Source: Hirudo medicinalis
Taxonomy: Eukaryota > Annelida > Clitellata > Hirudinida > Hirudinidae
Length of the DNA stretch: 25,000 nucleotides
Direction of reading: 5' to 3'
NCBI GenBank assembly: GCA_011800805.1
Contig: MPNW01000789.1
Location: 1 to 25,000 of the forward strand
Shown here: positions 21,226-25,000 of the stretch, piece after piece
Layout of the letters: each line of letters starts with the position of its first letter
Position numbering within the stretch: position 1 is the stretch's first letter
The notes under the pieces: generated by a model
Databases searched by the model: none
Told to the model about the DNA's origin: nothing
Seen by the model: the letters and a program-made list of their open reading frames with translations, nothing else
Translations under genes and position numbers: made by a program

Positions 21226-21608
21226 ACATTAAAAGTAAAGAGTGGTTATTACACAGATCGCGGTATTCTTAACCACTACAAATATTTATGTTATTTAAAA
21301 AAAAAATTTGCGAAAACTAAGTATTCCAGCGTATAGACTAATCACTTCAAAAATCATAATATTTGTAATTAAATAATTAAAGGTCTTAGAAAATAATTTT
21401 AAATACTTTTCTTAAACCATTTAGTCATTATAAAACCATGCGATCATTATTCGCTGCAGTATGTAGCGCAAAAGATAAACATTGGCTAGTCGTGAACTAG
21501 TTAGGGTTGTGGGACCTTCAAATTTGACTTCATTTTCGTGTTCGTTCTGCCAAGGGCTGAAAATATAAGACGTATTATGGAACGATCAAACCGGTTATAA
21601 TTCTGAAA
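21226..21608. other. 5' flank of IBA57
   Basis: AT-rich DNA between the LINE relic and the IBA57 ATG. It presumably contains the IBA57 promoter, but I see no TATA box at a convincing distance. Confidence 0.4.
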
Positions 21609-24132
21609 ATGCTTTTAAATGTTAAGTATTTCATGATTAGGTTGTCCGCTCCCTTAAAACGCATTTGCGATCCGAATTGCACAAAGTTTGGATTTGCCTG
21701 TGCCAAAAGTATCTCGTCGTCTGCTAATTTGAGGAATGGGCTTCTTTCCGAAAAGATCCAGAGCAGAAAGCTGATAAAACTTTCGGGTGCAGACGCACCG
21801 AGTTTTTTGCAAGGTCTTGTAACAAATGATATTCGAACCTTTGAAAAGTCAACACAAGATACACTAATGTACTGCATGATGCTAAATACTCAGGTTGGTT
21901 AAAAAAATTGTAAAAATCCATTTATTTGTCAATAACAATGTTAATCTCTTCTATTGTCAGTTTTTTTTTTATTTTATTTTGAAGTTGTGAATTTTTTTAG
22001 TTCACATTTTTCTGAAACAGGGTAGGATCTTATATGACTTGATGGTATATAAAATTAGCAAGTTCTTTGACGGAGATTCTTCAATCATCTTGGAATGCGA
22101 CTCTGGGGCATCTGACGATCTTCTGAAGACTCTCTCTCGATATAAACTCAGGCGGAAGGTTTGTGACTAAGCATCTGAATTAAAGTTATAAATGACGATG
22201 ATGATGATATCACAGAAGATGATTTTGTGCTATTTAGAATGAAGGTTCAAAAAATAATTACGAAATCGTAAATTGAAAAAGGTTAAATTTACATGCACAC
22301 CCTTTTTATTACTTTCTAATTTGTCACATTTTATTAAAAAAAAAATTAATTTGAATATTTTCTCAGGCCATTTCATTTTCCAAGTTAGAAGAATATTCTG
22401 TATGGTCAATTTTTCCCAACTTAAAAACATCTCCGGCCTCATCGGCATCCGAAGAGACAACCACGTCTCCTTCCACAACAAGCAAAATATCGGAAGTAAA
22501 ATCTAACTTGCCGGTGACGAGCCCGGAGAAGCTCCTTTTCCAGTCTCTCGACCCGAGGATTCCGAGCTTCGGGAGTCGTCTGCTCCTTCCAGCAGAGGTG
22601 AAAGGTCCAATCACGATTCTTGACTTAAGTTTTGATCTGGACTATAAACTGGATGATTTTCTTGGTGATGTAATGTAATTGAGGATGTTGATATTGTTGA
22701 TGTTGTCTGATGTTTTCACCAACACTTTCATTGTCATCAGCATAATAAATCTCAACAACGTTATCATCTGCATCGACAACACTTTCATCATCATCATCAT
22801 CAATCTTAACAACATTATCGTCTGCATCGACAACACTTTCATCATCATCATCAACATCATCATAATTCTTCCAGGATCTGAAGTCATAGAGGGTTGCACG
22901 GACGTGGTCGATGAATATCAGAGCAGGAGGTTCGACTTTGGACTGAGTGAAGGCATCGAGGAGTTGCTGCCCGGTCAGTCCTTCCCACTGGAGTGCAACC
23001 TCTTCTTCCTAAATGGAGGTATGTCATTATCATCGGCATCATCATCAGCATCATCATCACTATAGCAACGACTCCAACCTTGACTTTGTATTGCTTTATA
23101 AAGTTGCTATCTCATGTTGTCGTATCTTATGTTACTGTTGCTAACAAGAGCATAGATTTGTAAGATCAAAAAATGTGTGCATTTAGCATAGTGTTTTTTT
23201 CACCGATGCACCCGAGCGATGGTTCTTCAATTATTTTTTGCGACCTTCGATGTTCCTTCAACTCACTGCACGAGAAGAGTCCTTGTCCTTGAGTCGTTCT
23301 GAACACAACAACAACAATGACAACGACTATGATGACAGCAATAAATTCTAATAGCCCAGTCAACAAGCAGCTGTTTTCATGTAAAAGTTGGAGCGCACGC
23401 ACGCATGATTTTACATTCCCTATTTGGCCTTTGCCATGTTAATTAGTGACACCATTTCTGCTGAGTGGGAATGCCTTGTCTTCTTAAATCACAATGCCAT
23501 TTGTTGTTGGTTTCATCCTCTCGCTTTAAAATATCAAGTGGTTTGTCGTCAGTTGAACCATGTTTTCGACTGCTGCCTGTTGCTGGAGAAGGTGGAAAAG
23601 CCAAATTAGAGCTTAAAATTGTTTTGATTTAAGAGATGAATTGATGAATTATTCCGACAACACCTGCAGTCAGCTTCAGCAAGGGGTGCTACGTGGGCCA
23701 GGAGCTGACCACCCGAACTCATCACACTGGAGTCATCAGGAAAAGGATCATGCCCATATTTTCCAGGTTCTGATTTCATGACATCTTCATCGACAATGTC
23801 ATCTTCACCAGCATAATCTTCATCATCATCATAATTATTATTATTATTATTTTTGCAGAGGTCAAATTCCTCTCGGCAAAGTTCAAGGCGAAGGTCTGGT
23901 GATCGTTTGTGAGGCCAGTAACAAGGAATGCGGTAAAGTTTTGAACTGGAGGGATCAGAAGGGGTTAGCCCTCTTAAGGCTACAAGAGGCCCTCCTGAGT
24001 CCAGGTCCCCTGCTCATGAAGAACCCGTGCGGGATGGTTTTGGGGCAGGTGGAAACATTCGTTCCCGATTGGTGGCCGTCGGATGTTGACGAGGTAATTA
24101 AGAAGGTCAGGTCAAAGCAGGAGAAGGCTTGA
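21609..24132 (+). CDS. IBA57: IBA57, mitochondrial Fe-S cluster assembly factor
   Basis: Folate-binding GcvT/YgfZ-family protein that works with ISCA1/ISCA2 in mitochondrial [4Fe-4S] cluster formation (established). Exons: 21609-21893, 22021-22158, 22367-22664, 22875-23018, 23670-23766, 23859-24132, giving 411 residues (human 356). The start has a basic, mitochondrial-type presequence ([18 protein letters not shown]). Next come [55 protein letters not shown], the family signature KGCYVGQE at about 293-300, [10 protein letters not shown], and VPDWWP near the C-terminus. The end of exon 3 is ambiguous. The donor at 22664 (CTTG|GTGATG) keeps phase. A weaker donor at 22604 (AAAG|GTCCAA) also keeps phase and gives a protein 20 residues shorter (391 aa). 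The strongest-looking GTGAAA after 22597 breaks phase. A Ser/Thr-rich insert in exon 3 makes it longer than human. No clear AATAAA was seen downstream. Confidence 0.94.
22712..22867. repeat. 54-bp tandem repeat in IBA57 intron 3
   Basis: Two good copies begin at about 22748 and 22802 (period 54 bp), sharing a CTGCATCGACAACACTTTC core and a CAT-triplet end. A degenerate partial copy precedes them. Because 54 is a multiple of three, an open frame runs through the repeat into exon 4. The exon 3 frame stops before it, so the repeat is intronic. Confidence 0.75.
23021..23063. repeat. CAT microsatellite at start of IBA57 intron 4
   Basis: Imperfect CATCAT/CAGCAT triplets begin directly after the exon 4 donor. 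The rest of this 651-bp intron holds no other gene that I can see. Confidence 0.7.
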
Positions 24133-24262
24133 CCCGGTTTCAAAGTGGAGCAGACGATCAGAGTGCGAGCATCGTTCACAACGACCGGGGATGCTTAGGA
24201 AAAGATTTTCCTGCAGTCTTAACTTTCTTCTTAACCTAACCACGATACCGACGATAATAACA

Positions 24263-24303
<41 letters not shown>
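24263..24303. repeat. GAT microsatellite
   Basis: A perfect ATG/GAT triplet array of about 13 units. Confidence 0.95.
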
Positions 24304-24411
24304 AACATGATGTCATAATAATACGATTTACTCATTACCGACTTATGTAATACCAAACGCTTGCTGCCGCTTTCTGTGCTTTAACTTAGTTTGTTTTTTT
24401 TTGTTATTATT

Positions 24412-24412
24412 A

Positions 24413-24455
<43 letters not shown>

Positions 24456-24465
24456 ATTATTAATT
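24412..24465. repeat. ATT microsatellite
   Basis: ATT triplet array with a few TTA/TTAA interruptions, preceded by a poly-T run. Confidence 0.9.
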
Positions 24466-25000
24466 TTATAGCTTGATTGAAATCATATTTGAAAAGTTAA
24501 CTTTTACTCGAACGGTCTGAATATTCTACCATACCTCACATTACAGTCCACTTTTTTCTCACCAATTCCTGATTCATCCATCCTCGTCTTGGAAAACATC
24601 TGCGACCTTTGAACCCGGAGATGGAAAACGCCTGTCGGCTGGTGCTTAAATGGGGTCATGTGGAAGTGCCCCGGATCGAGAGTAAAACCAGGAAAAGGAA
24701 TGAATGAGTGAACGCAGACGAAGTAAAGGACAGATGGCCGAATGCATCAGTGGATGAAATGAATGGATGCAAACATTTTAATCATTTGTTAGCTTCCCCT
24801 TTTTATTGCTTCGCTGATTTCGTTCCAAGGCTTCCGAGTTCAAAACCAGACTCAGACATCTCGCCGAAGTCCGAATTTTATGAGGTTCTCAGCATGCAAT
24901 GCTTCTGATGACTTCAAGATTTAGGACATGTTCAAATACGTGTCGTAACATATGTCATGAGATATGATGCTAATATGCGTATATCACATGTGATCTCATA

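Larger units (their letters stand above)
24133..25000. other. 3' flank of IBA57, no supported gene
   Basis: Contains the GAT and ATT arrays and then AT-moderate DNA. A short ATG-initiated frame at 24620-24709 (MENACRLVLKWGHVEVP...) and a 66-codon frame at 24708-24908 look like chance openings. Neither resembles a known family or has convincing splice sites. Confidence 0.45.

Noticed and set aside
22679..22874. IBA57 intron 3 as coding sequence (intron retention)
   Set aside because: The exon 3 frame reaches TAA at 22672-22674 before joining the open frame of the repeat.
24620..24709. Small ORF downstream of IBA57
   Set aside because: Short, unrecognised, with no promoter or splice context; chance opening is the simplest reading.

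Overview
This window is eukaryotic nuclear DNA from an invertebrate animal. An arthropod is my best guess, but nothing in the sequence proves it. Every recognisable gene is split by short GT..AG introns (61 to about 650 bp), intergenic DNA is AT-rich and full of AAT/ATT and CAT/GAT microsatellites, and I see no operon or ribosome-binding-site structure. All identifications come from reading protein motifs by eye and joining exons by splice signal and codon phase; no search was run.

Layout. 1-6,000 is repeat-rich and poor in recognisable genes. It has a 26-bp minisatellite, triplet repeats, two TATA-type promoter candidates, a hypothetical ORF at 1934-2302 with a hydrophobic N-terminus, and two or three orphan exon-like segments (378-498, 4531-4692, perhaps 4820-4878). 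6098-10223 (minus) is a complete 12-exon adenylosuccinate synthetase gene (444 aa). 10,224-12,450 is mostly non-coding and holds a probable tRNA-derived SINE (10879-10993). 12507-14402 (minus) is cyclin-Q (CCNQ/FAM58A), intact except for an unresolved first exon. 14616-17260 and 17985-20315 (minus) are two tandem GH29 alpha-L-fucosidase genes, each of eight exons and 454 aa, with every coding exon exactly the same length in both copies. 20839-21225 is a decayed reverse-transcriptase fragment of a non-LTR retrotransposon. 21609-24132 (plus) is IBA57, a mitochondrial iron-sulfur cluster assembly factor, in six exons. 24133-25000 is repeats with no gene that I can support.

How the genes relate. 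Four genes run head-to-tail on the minus strand (fucosidase B, fucosidase A, CCNQ, ADSS) and IBA57 diverges from fucosidase B. They serve unrelated pathways: de novo AMP synthesis, CDK10 activation, lysosomal or secreted fucose removal, and mitochondrial [4Fe-4S] assembly. The cluster is therefore ordinary gene order plus one local duplication, not a functional system. The points most worth a second look are the exon-length-perfect fucosidase duplication with a shared atypical splice donor, the very tight junction between fucosidase A and CCNQ, and the SINE and LINE relics. I found no convincing new biological system.
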